Positions 47,841 to 55,744 of a stretch of DNA of 64,000 bases are shown here, piece by piece. Under the pieces are notes generated by a model. The model did not search any database. It was not told the DNA's origin and worked only from the letters and a program-made list of their open reading frames with translations. The translations under genes were made by a program, and so were the position numbers. Origin of the DNA: Dongshaea marina. GTDB taxonomy: Bacteria > Pseudomonadota > Gammaproteobacteria > Enterobacterales > Aeromonadaceae. Positions within the stretch are counted from its first letter, which is position 1. The number at the start of each line of letters is the position of its first letter. The stretch lies in assembly GCF_003072645.1 (NCBI RefSeq), contig NZ_CP028897.1:560001-624000 (forward strand), given 5' to 3'.

Positions 47841-48455
47841 TTAGTGCTTCGGATGGAGGCGGATCCTGGCGCCTTTGACCGCAAATCCCTTTTTCGCCAT
47901 CGATAGCAGCTCCCGATCGGCGGGCAGGTTGCCATAGGCTTCGACGATCTCTGGGGTTAGCCCCTCTTCCTTAAACAGGCTATTGAGCCTTAGTTCCTTG
48001 TGATGATGGGAGCACTCATTTTCATAGCGTCCCGAGTAGAGCCCGGGTTCACTCTCCAACAGTTCGGTGCCCACCACCCTGGCAACCGGCCATCCCAGTC
48101 CCTGGATCACTCCTTCGATGAAGGGGCGTGGACTGGCGGTGACTACCCAGACCTGAATTCCGGATGCGGCTAACTCGCTTAGTTGATGGAATACCGGCTG
48201 ATTGATAGTAAAGCGATCGGCACACTGTTGACCTATCTCCCTGAGTCGCTGCTCGTCACTTTGGTGCAGGCAGCGGTGGTAGAGCTTATGCTTGATGGTG
48301 GTTCGAACCCCACGACGCAGCATCTTTCCCTTGAGAAATTCAGGGATCAGCAGTGGCCACAAACGCTTGCGGCGACTCACCTCCTTAAAAAGGGTGCCAA
48401 GTGAATTTTCCAGGATCAGGGTCTGGTCAAAGTCAAACAGAGCCAGTTTATTCAA
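47841..48455 (-). CDS. HAD-IB family phosphatase
   Basis: SerB-like phosphatase of 204 residues. Motif I is LFDFDQTLILENSLGT, motif II VVTASPRPFIEG, and the motif III/IV region is KELRLNSLFKEEG with YGNLPADRELLSMA. The latter has N-L-P-A-D where G-D-S-x-x-D is usual. The family includes phosphoserine phosphatases and 1-acyl-glycerol-phosphate-related enzymes; the substrate here is unclear. Convergent with hldE. Confidence 0.78.
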   Translation of the reverse strand: MNKLALFDFDQTLILENSLGTLFKEVSRRKRLWPLLIPEFLKGKMLRRGVRTTIKHKLYHRCLHQSDEQRLREIGQQCADRFTINQPVFHQLSELAASGIQVWVVTASPRPFIEGVIQGLGWPVARVVGTELLESEPGLYSGRYENECSHHHKELRLNSLFKEEGLTPEIVEAYGNLPADRELLSMAKKGFAVKGARIRLHPKH

Positions 48456-48663
48456 GGGAGCAACTCCATATCAGCAGTGCATAAAATTTTAGCTCGCTAT
48501 GATGGCATGCTTTGATGGCTACGAGAAGGGGGCAATGGCTGCGAGAATGACCAGTTCACAAAATAACAACAAACTTGCTCTGTGAGGTCGCTGGATGGGG
48601 CTGCTTCATTGATAATGAGAGAAGGGCAAACACTCTGAGCTTAGGCATGAGATAGGAGAGGGT

Positions 48664-49557
48664 ATGAGTTATCAACGAATATTGCTTGCGCTGGATCTGG
48701 TTCAGGATAACCCGGTACTGGTTCGTCGTGCCGGTAAGTTTGCCAGTCGCTGTGGGGCTAAGCTGCACCTGTTGAATGTGATATCTCCAGTCAGCCTGAA
48801 TTTTTGGCAGGTGATGACCCCTCACGCAAGTCAGGAAGGGATGCAGGAGATCCTGGACGCAACCTTTGCCAAGCTGCAGATCCTCAAAGATCAGTTGCCC
48901 TGTGAGGTCGAAAATATCTCAGTAGTCACCGGACGGGTTGCCACCGAGATTGAGCGATATGCTGCTGAGCACAGTTGCGATCTGTTGATCATCGGTCATC
49001 ACCAGACAGTGCGCTTTTACCAGATGTTGCAGCTGTCGATGGGGGAGGAGCTTCTCACTCACAGTAATTATGATCTGCTGGTGCTGGATGATGAGGCTCC
49101 CTTCTGGTCTGAGCCGATCAAGATGCTGGTGGCGACCGATTTTGATGAGAGGGCAAACCCCCTGCTTTCCCGCGCAGCAGCTCTGAGTAAGGTGATTGGT
49201 GCCTCGATGAGCCTTTTGTATGTGATGGACCTGGTGCAGCACGCCAAGATAGGGCTGGATCTTGAAGATGAGGCGGATCGGGTACTCAATGAGCTGGAGC
49301 AAAAATCGGAGCAGCAGATCCGTGAACTGGTATGGCAGCAGGATTATCAGTTGGATCAGCTTAAGGTATTACGCGGCAGTGTATCTCGGGAGATCGTGAG
49401 CCAGGCCAAAAGCCAGCAGGTGGATCTGGTGGTGATGGGCGGGCAAAGTGATGAGCAGGAGCGTCTCAAGCTCGGAGCCCATGCTCAGGCGGTATTGCAT
49501 CAGGGAGGAGGGGATGTTCTCGTCCTCAGGATTCCGCGGCATGGGCAGGAGCTCTAG
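48664..49557 (+). CDS. Tandem universal stress protein (UspE-like)
   Basis: Cytoplasmic protein of 297 residues formed by two Usp domains. The first starts YQRILLALDLVQDNPVLVRRAG and ends with CDLLIIGHHQ; the second starts IKMLVATDFDERANPLLSRAA and ends with VDLVVMGGQSDEQERLKLGAHAQAVLHQGGGDVLVL, where G-x2-G-x9-G-S type nucleotide-binding residues are only partly kept. Two-domain Usp proteins such as UspE act in stress survival and motility. A hemerythrin gene follows on the same strand. Confidence 0.82.
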   Translation: MSYQRILLALDLVQDNPVLVRRAGKFASRCGAKLHLLNVISPVSLNFWQVMTPHASQEGMQEILDATFAKLQILKDQLPCEVENISVVTGRVATEIERYAAEHSCDLLIIGHHQTVRFYQMLQLSMGEELLTHSNYDLLVLDDEAPFWSEPIKMLVATDFDERANPLLSRAAALSKVIGASMSLLYVMDLVQHAKIGLDLEDEADRVLNELEQKSEQQIRELVWQQDYQLDQLKVLRGSVSREIVSQAKSQQVDLVVMGGQSDEQERLKLGAHAQAVLHQGGGDVLVLRIPRHGQEL

Positions 49558-49660
49558 GCTCTGTTGAGTTTCTGCGCCTCGTGGTGGTGTGGGTGGCTCG
49601 CCGGACTCGCGGCGATCCATTATTCTTATAGATAGAGGCTTCTAATCTTAAGGTGAGCCC

Positions 49661-50086
49661 TTGCCTGAGCAGATCCTCAAAAAACTGGTCTGGAGTGAAG
49701 AGCTCGCGACCGGGATTGAAAGTATCGACTACCAGCATCGCAAGATTCTTGGCCTGCTGGAAACCCTCTATGACTCAGCCTCCGGGGTGGATGGTGACTT
49801 CGTCAGGCGTTTGAAGCGGTTTTCTATTCAGGTGATGCAGCACCATGAGTCGGAGGAGAAGCTGTTTGAGGCCAAGGGTAATGAGCACTATCTTCAGCAA
49901 AAGCAGGCCCACCAGTATTTCATCCGCAGCATTTTAAAGTTTATCAATCAGTCCAGGGCTGGAGAGCTCTCCCCTGAGGAGTGTGTTCGCTTCTATCTCA
50001 AATTATGCGAGAACACTCTCTTGCATATTCGTGAGGACCAACAGGCGCTTGGGGACAACAGCCCTACCGGTGAAGGTGAAGACTAG
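49661..50086 (+). CDS. Bacteriohemerythrin
   Basis: Di-iron oxygen-binding four-helix protein of 141 residues. Ligands appear in order: IESIDYQHRKIL (H), MQHHESEEKLFEA (H and E), HYLQQKQAHQYF (H, H) and LLHIREDQQAL (H and D). Such proteins bind O2 or sense redox state. The start is a TTG at 49661 preceded by AAGGTGA. Its TAG stop coincides with the CTAG end of the repeat element that carries the insertion sequence. Confidence 0.85.
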   Translation: MPEQILKKLVWSEELATGIESIDYQHRKILGLLETLYDSASGVDGDFVRRLKRFSIQVMQHHESEEKLFEAKGNEHYLQQKQAHQYFIRSILKFINQSRAGELSPEECVRFYLKLCENTLLHIREDQQALGDNSPTGEGED

Positions 50087-50276
50087 CGCGTTTTCCGGAT
50101 AAACCGGTTCATCTCATGAAAGCTGCTTTGACTTTGATCGCTGACTCGCAAGTCACATCCATGTTGCTCTACTACATCGATTATCTTCCCTGATAATCTT
50201 TTCCAGTTCAGCCTCCCTGCTTCTCGCTACGTTGCATTGCAACTCCACCCTTGCTGCAGAAGGTCAGCTTAACAAA

Positions 50277-51250
50277 CCTGAGCTGCGCATAAGAGGGGAA
50301 CTAAAAGCCCAAGCTGCGATCTGATCGTTTGTCCAGAACCATCAATCGCCAAGGAGCTTGGGCATGATCAATTTAGAAGCTATTTTCGTTGATGTCGATG
50401 ATTTCTGTCAGGTCTTTCTACCCGCTTGGCAAAAACAGCAGATCTCCTTAGGTGTGAAGCAGCGGAACAGACCCTCTCGCCTGGCTGTCAGTGAAGTGAT
50501 GACCATCGTCATCGCATTCCATCGCTTGGGATTCCGAGACTTTAAATCCTATTATCTTCAGTTCGTATGTAAGTACTGGAAAAGCGAGTTCCCCGGCCTG
50601 GTGAGTTACACCCGGATGTTGAAATTGATGCAAACGACCCTTGTCCCTTTGTGCTCCTATTTCACCCACAGACAAGCAAAACCTACTGGGATTGCATTCG
50701 TCGACTCAACAAAACTTCAGGTTTGCCATAACCTTCGCATCCCTCGACATCAAGTATTTCAAGGTGCTGCCAAGCGTGGCAAAGGAACCATGGGGTGGTT
50801 TTATGGATTTAAATTGCACCTTATCATCAATGATCAAGGTGGTGTTATCTCGGTCAAATTAACCCCAGCCAATGTTGATGACAGAACTCCTCTTCCTGAA
50901 ATGTGCGAGCAGCTCTGGGGTTCACTCTATGGAGATAAAGGCTATATTTCAGGACCACTTGCAGAAGAGCTGGCAGACCAAGGGGTCACATTAATTACCA
51001 GCATCAGGAAGAATATGAAACCAAAGTTGATGCGGCTATGGGATAAGCTGATGCTTCGCAAACGCTTCATCATTGAAACCGTCTTTGATCAGCTGAAGAA
51101 CATCTCTCAGATAGAACACTCACGGCATCGTAGCTGCGTCAGCTTTATGGTGAATCTCCTTGCTGGCCTCATTGCATATACCTTCCAGGAAAAGAAGCCG
51201 AGCATCCGAATGTCTCGGCTTGAAAAGGAAGCGCTTATGCAGATCTGAGG
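50277..51250 (+). mobile_element. IS982-family insertion sequence, apparently intact
   Basis: 974 bases with imperfect inverted ends: CCTGAGCTGCGCATAAG on the left and CCTCAGATCTGCATAAG on the complement of the right. It is flanked by an eight-base direct repeat, TTAACAAA (50269-50276 and 51251-51258), present once in the uninterrupted element near xerD. It contains one complete transposase gene. Confidence 0.85.
50364..51248 (+). CDS. IS982-family transposase
   Basis: DDE transposase of 294 residues. The acidic residues are seen in GIAFVDSTKLQVC (D), LYGDKGYISGPLAEELADQGV (D) and KRFIIETVFDQLKNI (E), and the family's short N-terminal segment (IFVDVDDFCQVFLPAWQ) is present. AAGGAG precedes ATG 50364. 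The frame is unbroken and reaches the right end of the insertion sequence, so it may be active. Confidence 0.9.
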   Translation: MINLEAIFVDVDDFCQVFLPAWQKQQISLGVKQRNRPSRLAVSEVMTIVIAFHRLGFRDFKSYYLQFVCKYWKSEFPGLVSYTRMLKLMQTTLVPLCSYFTHRQAKPTGIAFVDSTKLQVCHNLRIPRHQVFQGAAKRGKGTMGWFYGFKLHLIINDQGGVISVKLTPANVDDRTPLPEMCEQLWGSLYGDKGYISGPLAEELADQGVTLITSIRKNMKPKLMRLWDKLMLRKRFIIETVFDQLKNISQIEHSRHRSCVSFMVNLLAGLIAYTFQEKKPSIRMSRLEKEALMQI

Positions 51251-51323
51251 TTAACAAAGCTCAAAGCTGCACTTGAACTTGAGGGCGCGAGTAACTACCC
51301 GGATTAAACCAAAAATTCTCTAG

Positions 51324-51747
51324 AATCATTTAGTTAGCCATACAGGTAGTGATTTTGTGCCTGTGGCACAGGTGTCGGGGACGTCCAACAGCGCCCTACT
51401 TTTGTATCGTCAAAAGTAGGCAAAATCTCGCTCCGCGCTGTGAGTCCCTCCACAGAGCTACGCAGCTCGGCATCCTGCCTCTAATATTTAAAAATCAGGT
51501 GAGTTCAAAAAACGGGACTTTACTCCCCAGCTAGCGCCAAGGCGAGCCGTAGAGGATTTAGGTTATGTGATGAGAGCTTAGTCGTGACAGGGAACTGCCG
51601 CCATCTATGGATCATGTTCCACTGGTACACTCCTTGTTCGGCAGGAGTGGCGCTAAGGAGAGCTTTAATCATCAGGTAAGCTGAGGATATTAGCGAATGT
51701 CGGGGCGGGGCCTATGAAGGAGGAGAGTCACTCTCCCCCTTGCGTTA
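51324..51747. repeat. Non-coding region with diverged copies of the 34.6-36.3 kb repeat
   Basis: Contains GTGATGAGAGCTTAGTCG (near 51569), the reverse complement of a segment near 35845 in the other block. Also present is CTACTTTTGTATCGTCAAAA (near 51398), related to the motif near 36267 in the same orientation. No credible gene. A small GGAGAGT/ACTCTCC hairpin lies at 51722-51736, close to the end of the PACE gene. Confidence 0.6.
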
Positions 51748-52182
51748 TTAGTGCTGAGGGGCGGCTTCAGATTCCGGAATCGGAAACACCAGATCGTAGC
51801 ACCAGTTAAAGATGTAGGCGTACACTACATAAAATAGTGCCAGCGCGATATCCATGATCAGTGCCTGCAGCAAGCTGACATTGAGCCACCAGGCGGTGAT
51901 CGGCAGGGCGATAATCAGCATCCCGAGTTCAAAACAGATGGCATGCACCCCACGGATCCACATGGTTTTCCTGGTACTCCCACGGGTGAGGAGCATCAGT
52001 TTATCGAACCAGAGGTTGTAGAAAAAATTCCAGATCGGAGCAAACAGGGCAAAGCCGATCGCCAGGATACCCATGTGGGTACTTTGGACCTTAAATACTG
52101 TGGTGCTCAGAGGGATCACCAGGATGAGCCCGATGACTTCAAATAGCAGGACATGGCGCATGCGATCCCAATAACTTCTCAT
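51748..52182 (-). CDS. PACE-family efflux transporter, copy 1
   Basis: Small inner-membrane protein of 144 residues with four helices, made of two bacterial transmembrane pair domains. WDRMRHVLLFEVIGLILVIPLSTTVF and FAPIWNFFYNLWFDKLML, with the W-N-x-x-Y-N, are the family's signatures, repeated later as YIFNWCYDLVFP. PACE proteins such as AceI export biguanides and polyamines. A CTATCTG palindrome lies upstream. A paralogue lies at 53497. Confidence 0.85.
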   Translation of the reverse strand: MRSYWDRMRHVLLFEVIGLILVIPLSTTVFKVQSTHMGILAIGFALFAPIWNFFYNLWFDKLMLLTRGSTRKTMWIRGVHAICFELGMLIIALPITAWWLNVSLLQALIMDIALALFYVVYAYIFNWCYDLVFPIPESEAAPQH

Positions 52183-52262
52183 ACTTTTTCCTCCTGCTTT
52201 GCAAACATATCTATCTGAAACCGACAGGGTAATAGAATAATCTGATAGGAGTTAGTTAGTTA

Positions 52263-52281
52263 CTATCTGAAAAACAGATAG
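52263..52281. promoter_or_regulatory. CTATCTG palindrome upstream of PACE copy 1
   Basis: CTATCTG and CAGATAG form a perfect palindrome around AAAAA. Another CTATCTG lies near 52211. Similar ATCTATC-type sequence occurs upstream of PACE copy 2, so this may be a shared operator. Confidence 0.45.
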
Positions 52282-52477
52282 GTATCAGGCTGAACTCGAT
52301 CTTTTTCTGAATCTGGCGACTTTTGCGATAGTTTCATGAGACAGAAACTGTCGGATTGGCTTTTCCATAAATCGACCAAAGGATGGGTCTCTTTGTTGAG
52401 AAAAAAACTGGGAAGCCTTTATCCATAAGGGATGAGGAGTCAGGTTGCAGTTTGTCAGTTGGATTTTTTTCGGCCAG

Positions 52478-52499
52478 CTGTCATCGCACTGTCATATAG
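52478..52499 (+). promoter_or_regulatory. PHO box before the Ser-rich repeat protein gene
   Basis: Two perfect CTGTCAT heptamers (52478-52484 and 52489-52495) are separated by CGCA and followed by ATAG, the exact PhoB tandem-repeat layout. A TTAAAT-like -10 lies about seven bases downstream. The start codon is about 125 bases further on. Confidence 0.75.
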
Positions 52500-52623
52500 A
52501 TAGCTTAAATTCTCCCTGTTTTTCGTTTGTTGGCGGAATCAATCAGCTGAGGCTCATCTGCTGCTGTAGCTATGCTGATCATTTTTATCATTGAAGATAA
52601 TCTTAAACAGGTAGGTTTAACTC

Positions 52624-53445
52624 ATGGCTCAACAGGCAACGGCGTTACAGCAAGACAGCGACTCATCAACGACTCCTCACCTGAGCGTGGTTTCGAGTCA
52701 GGAGAGTGATAATTCAAGCGATAACTCCTCTTCGGCAAACTCTGACTCCCAGGCAAACCAACAGCAGGGTGATTCCTCACAGACAAAACAAGACTCGGAT
52801 AACAAAGGGTGGGAGCTTAAAAAAACCACCCAGAAGTCTGCCAATTTGACGATCAATGTCGAGGGGGTCTTTTCGATGCAGGCGCTGGCGGAGATGAAAA
52901 GCTTTGCCGGGATCAGCCATACCAATTACCTGGGGGATTACTCCAAGATAGGGATTGGCCTCAAATGGGAGCTTTATCTGGCCCGGGTGTATAAGCTTTG
53001 CGCCATCTCCACGGAAACCAAGGGTTATGAAGTTAAGTTCAGCGCCAAGACTCAAGAAAATATGCTCAATCTGGGTAAGTTCCTGATGCGCCACAATAAG
53101 ACGGTTGCCACAGAGCAGGCCATTGTTGGAGCTCAACAAAACGTGGTGGCAGATCAAACCGATGTTATCGCCTTGCGGACCCAGAGCAATGCCTCTGAAG
53201 TATCTGCTACTGGAAGCCTGGTTGTCCAGAGAGCTTCGATGGTTTCTGATGCTGGTAGCGAAGTAAGCTCCCGAGGCTCCCTGGTTTCTAATCGAACCAG
53301 CTCGGTGGAATCATTTCAATCCTGTGTCAGCCATATTGACAGTGATGTTAGCCAAAGGGGAACAGTGGTGATCAGCGAGGGGACAAAGGTCGGTAGTTCT
53401 GGCACCATAGTGCAATCTTTGGGGGGGGCCTGGCTCATTGATTGA
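52624..53445 (+). CDS. Ser-rich protein with C-terminal short repeats, unknown function, probably PhoB-controlled
   Basis: No family recognised. The 273-residue product has three parts. Residues 1 to about 55 are a low-complexity Ser/Gln/Asp/Asn tail without signal peptide. Residues about 60-170 form a compact domain (LTINVEGVFSMQALAEMKSFAG, GIGLKWELYLARVYKLCA). From about 185 on short repeats of ten or so residues recur (SEVSATGSLVV, SEVSSRGSLVS, SDVSQRGTVVI, GTIVQ), as in beta-helix or trimeric stalk proteins. The PHO box upstream suggests expression under phosphate limitation. It lies between the two minus-strand PACE genes. A phage-tail or VgrG-like stalk is one possible reading of the repeats. 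Confidence 0.65.
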   Translation: MAQQATALQQDSDSSTTPHLSVVSSQESDNSSDNSSSANSDSQANQQQGDSSQTKQDSDNKGWELKKTTQKSANLTINVEGVFSMQALAEMKSFAGISHTNYLGDYSKIGIGLKWELYLARVYKLCAISTETKGYEVKFSAKTQENMLNLGKFLMRHNKTVATEQAIVGAQQNVVADQTDVIALRTQSNASEVSATGSLVVQRASMVSDAGSEVSSRGSLVSNRTSSVESFQSCVSHIDSDVSQRGTVVISEGTKVGSSGTIVQSLGGAWLID

Positions 53446-53456
53446 TGGATAGGAAG

Positions 53457-53503
53457 GGCTCTTATCACACCCTGCTATAGGATAAGAGCCTGGATATTAT
53501 TTT
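53457..53503. terminator. Terminator between the Ser-rich protein gene and PACE copy 2
   Basis: GGCTCTTATC and GATAAGAGCC form a perfect ten-pair stem, followed by TGGATATTATTTT in the plus direction. Confidence 0.75.
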
Positions 53504-53934
53504 GAGGCCAGTGGCTGCTTCTGAGCCGGGAGCGGAAATCCCCAGTCATAGGCCCAGTTAAAGAGATAGGCATACACCAGGTAAAACAGGGCCATCGCCA
53601 GATCCATGGTCAAAGCCTGCCACAGGCCGATGCTAAACCACCAGGCAGTCAGCGGAACTGCGACAACCAGCATCACGCCTTCGAAGCCAATGGCATGTAG
53701 CACCCGCAAACCGAGAGTTTTTTCCACCGTGCCGCGAGTTTTTAGCATCAGCTTGTCGAACCGCAGGTTATAGAAAAAATTCCACAGGGGCACGACCAGC
53801 ATACAAGCCAGTGCCAGGGCACCCATCTTGCTCCCGGAAACATGAAAAAGAGTGCTGCTCAGAGGGACTATGGCCAGAATGCCACAGATCTCAAACAGCA
53901 GTGTATGGCGGATCCGATCCCAGGTTGTTCTCAT
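53497..53934 (-). CDS. PACE-family efflux transporter, copy 2
   Basis: Paralogue of the protein at 51748, 145 residues, four helices. WDRIRHTLLFEICGILAIVPLSSTLF, VPLWNFFYNLRFDKLML and YLFNWAYDWGFP align with copy 1 along their length. The conserved N-terminal Glu of AceI-type transporters (E in LLFEI) is present in both. An ATAGATAGATACT palindrome lies upstream. Drug or polyamine substrate unknown. Confidence 0.85.
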   Translation of the reverse strand: MRTTWDRIRHTLLFEICGILAIVPLSSTLFHVSGSKMGALALACMLVVPLWNFFYNLRFDKLMLKTRGTVEKTLGLRVLHAIGFEGVMLVVAVPLTAWWFSIGLWQALTMDLAMALFYLVYAYLFNWAYDWGFPLPAQKQPLASK

Positions 53935-53979
53935 GGCGATTGCCTCATTGTTTGGAAAATCTGAGGCCAGAATAAACGC

Positions 53980-54013
53980 ATAGATAGATACTTTGTAGTC
54001 AGTATCTATCTAT
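53980..54013. promoter_or_regulatory. Large palindrome upstream of PACE copy 2
   Basis: ATAGATAGATACT and AGTATCTATCTAT are exact inverted copies around an eight-base spacer. It lies 46 bases before the PACE start codon and downstream of ygfZ, so it may be an operator, a terminator for ygfZ, or both. Confidence 0.55.
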
Positions 54014-54051
54014 TATTTAGATAGGATCAGGGGTGCCTGCAGCCGCAGAGA

Positions 54052-55008
54052 TTACTGCTGCTCTTCCACCGAGTAGGGGAGTTCACTTACTCTGAATTCG
54101 GAGTTCTCATCATCTTTGATACGGAAGTGGTCTTCATCCGAGATATCCAGGGGCAGGATCGCCAGCATCAGGGCTTCCCCTTGATGTTGCCAGTGATTGA
54201 GAATCGTCCCTGTGCTACGCCAGCCCGACTCCAGCTTTCTTTCCAGGGTACTCTCCGGGGTGAGAAGTGAGCCGACGGTGCCAGTTAACAGATAAACCCG
54301 GCGCTTATTGGCTCCCCGGTAGCGGGCGCGAGCCACCATCTCCTGACCTGTGTAGCAGCCTTTTTTAAAGGAGACGCCACCCAGCAGTTGCAGATTGAGT
54401 GATTGTGGCAAAAATTGCAGCTGCTGCTCGGCGCCTAAGTGAGCCAACCCGGCCGCAATCTCCAGTCCATTCCACAGGCTTTCGTCGAAGGCGTCCGCCT
54501 CCAGAGATTTGATCATATCCTGTGCCTGGGCCTTGGGAAGCACAAACAGCTTGCGCTCAACGGGCTGACTGAAGCTCAGCTCCATTCCCTGTTGATGGAG
54601 CTGGCTGCCTTCGGTGGGGAGCTCGGAGTGAAAGCGCCCGGCCAGGTGCGGCCCGGCAAGTGCCAGCACACTCCACTGGTCACTGGCATCTTCCAGGGTA
54701 ACCTTAGAAAATACCGCGTACTTTTTCAGTTCGGCCAATAGCTTGTCGAGCAGGCTTTTTTGGGTGAGCAGCAGTAGCTCCTCACCCAGGTTGAGAACTC
54801 TCAGCTCGGCCAGCATCTTGCCTTTGGGATCACAACAGGCTCCCAGCAGTTGCATGCCGGGCTCGATATTGTTCAGATCACAGGTTAGTTGCCCTTGCAG
54901 ATAAGTTTGACGATCCGGGCCAGTGGCGCGGATCACCGCATACTGCTGCAGCTCGCAATATCCGAAATCCGGCAGCTGCTTCAGCAGTGAGATGTAAGGA
55001 GAGGACAT
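54052..55008 (-). CDS. ygfZ: tRNA-modifying / Fe-S maintenance protein YgfZ
   Basis: Folate-binding GcvT-like protein that supports Fe-S enzymes such as MiaB. The signature KKGCYTGQEMVARARYRG with the conserved Cys is present, as are YLQGQLTCDLNNI near the N-terminus and LLTGTVGS toward the end. From ATG 55008 the protein has 318 residues, close to the E. coli length (326); longer in-frame starts exist upstream (55032, 55080). Divergent from sdhE-ygfX, the same neighbourhood as in E. coli. Confidence 0.88.
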   Translation of the reverse strand: MSSPYISLLKQLPDFGYCELQQYAVIRATGPDRQTYLQGQLTCDLNNIEPGMQLLGACCDPKGKMLAELRVLNLGEELLLLTQKSLLDKLLAELKKYAVFSKVTLEDASDQWSVLALAGPHLAGRFHSELPTEGSQLHQQGMELSFSQPVERKLFVLPKAQAQDMIKSLEADAFDESLWNGLEIAAGLAHLGAEQQLQFLPQSLNLQLLGGVSFKKGCYTGQEMVARARYRGANKRRVYLLTGTVGSLLTPESTLERKLESGWRSTGTILNHWQHQGEALMLAILPLDISDEDHFRIKDDENSEFRVSELPYSVEEQQ

Positions 55009-55116
55009 CAATTTATCCGATTTGTTTAACATAAGGGTCATAGTAAAGATGACGTGGGGCTTTGTCAGCCGTAAAATCACTGGGGATTGGATTTGTCCTC
55101 AACCAAGGGAGGTAAA

Positions 55117-55380
55117 GTGGCAGAGATAATTGAGCATTCTCGTCTGCGTTGGGCGTGTCGTCGTGGCATGTTGGAGTTGGATGTGATCCTGATGCCTTTT
55201 TTTGAGCATGAGTTTGAGTCGCTTTCAGAGCTTCAGCAGCAGCAATTTTCTGAGCTGTTAACCCATGATGATCCGGATCTGTTTCAGTGGTTTATGAAGC
55301 ACCAAACACCACAGGAGGCACATTTGGCAGCTATGGTGGAGCTTATTCTTGAACGAAACCGGGCTCGCCGTCAGGGTTAA
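55117..55380 (+). CDS. sdhE: FAD assembly factor SdhE
   Basis: Promotes covalent flavinylation of succinate dehydrogenase and fumarate reductase. The family motif RRGMLELD with the essential R-G-x-x-E is visible, followed by MPFFEHEFESL, DDPDLFQWFMKH and the basic end [11 protein letters not shown] 55117 has GGGAGG four bases upstream and gives 87 residues, the usual size. It overlaps ygfX by 32 bases. Confidence 0.88.
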   Translation: MAEIIEHSRLRWACRRGMLELDVILMPFFEHEFESLSELQQQQFSELLTHDDPDLFQWFMKHQTPQEAHLAAMVELILERNRARRQG

Positions 55381-55744
55381 TCCTGCAGCCAAGCAGCTCA
55401 TGTCCTATATTGCGCTCTATCTGGGAGGCGGGCTGCTGGGCGGGTATTGGCTCTCTGGCTGGACACTCATTCCCTGGGCTGTGCTGCTTCTATTGGCATT
55501 TGCCTGGAGCTGCTATCGCAGAAATAGCTGGCTACTGGAGCTCTATGATGAGGGGGAGTGCCGGCTCGATGGCCAGCCTCGCCGGCTAACACCTCGCTCC
55601 CGGGTCGGCTCCGGTTTTTGTCTGCTGCATTTTGCAGGGCCGGATTCACACTGGCGAATCGTCTGGGATGATGCGCTGGCTGAGCCAGCGCAGTTTCGGC
55701 AACTGGCCCGCTATGTGCGCGAGCTCAGCCGCCAAAGCCGTTAA
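55349..55744 (+). CDS. ygfX: YgfX/CptA-like membrane protein
   Basis: Inner-membrane protein of 131 residues with two close helices ([18 protein letters not shown] and [14 protein letters not shown]) and a soluble C-terminal domain with [24 protein letters not shown]. It matches E. coli YgfX in size, topology and place directly after sdhE. YgfX has been described as the toxin of a toxin-antitoxin pair with SdhE, acting on cytoskeletal proteins, though this is debated. The TTG start at 55349 lies inside sdhE. Confidence 0.78.
   Translation: MNETGLAVRVNPAAKQLMSYIALYLGGGLLGGYWLSGWTLIPWAVLLLLAFAWSCYRRNSWLLELYDEGECRLDGQPRRLTPRSRVGSGFCLLHFAGPDSHWRIVWDDALAEPAQFRQLARYVRELSRQSR

Larger units (their letters stand above)
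50083..51323. mobile_element. MITE-like element interrupted by an IS982-family insertion sequence
   Basis: Second copy of the element at 18827-19018, bounded by CTAG. The left part (GTTTTCCGGATAAACCGGTT) and the right part (ACTTGAACTTGAGGG...ACTACCCGGATTAAACC) match that copy. The insertion sequence at 50277-51250 separates them. A further segment of about 75 bases (near 50173-50248) is absent from the other copy. Confidence 0.75.
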
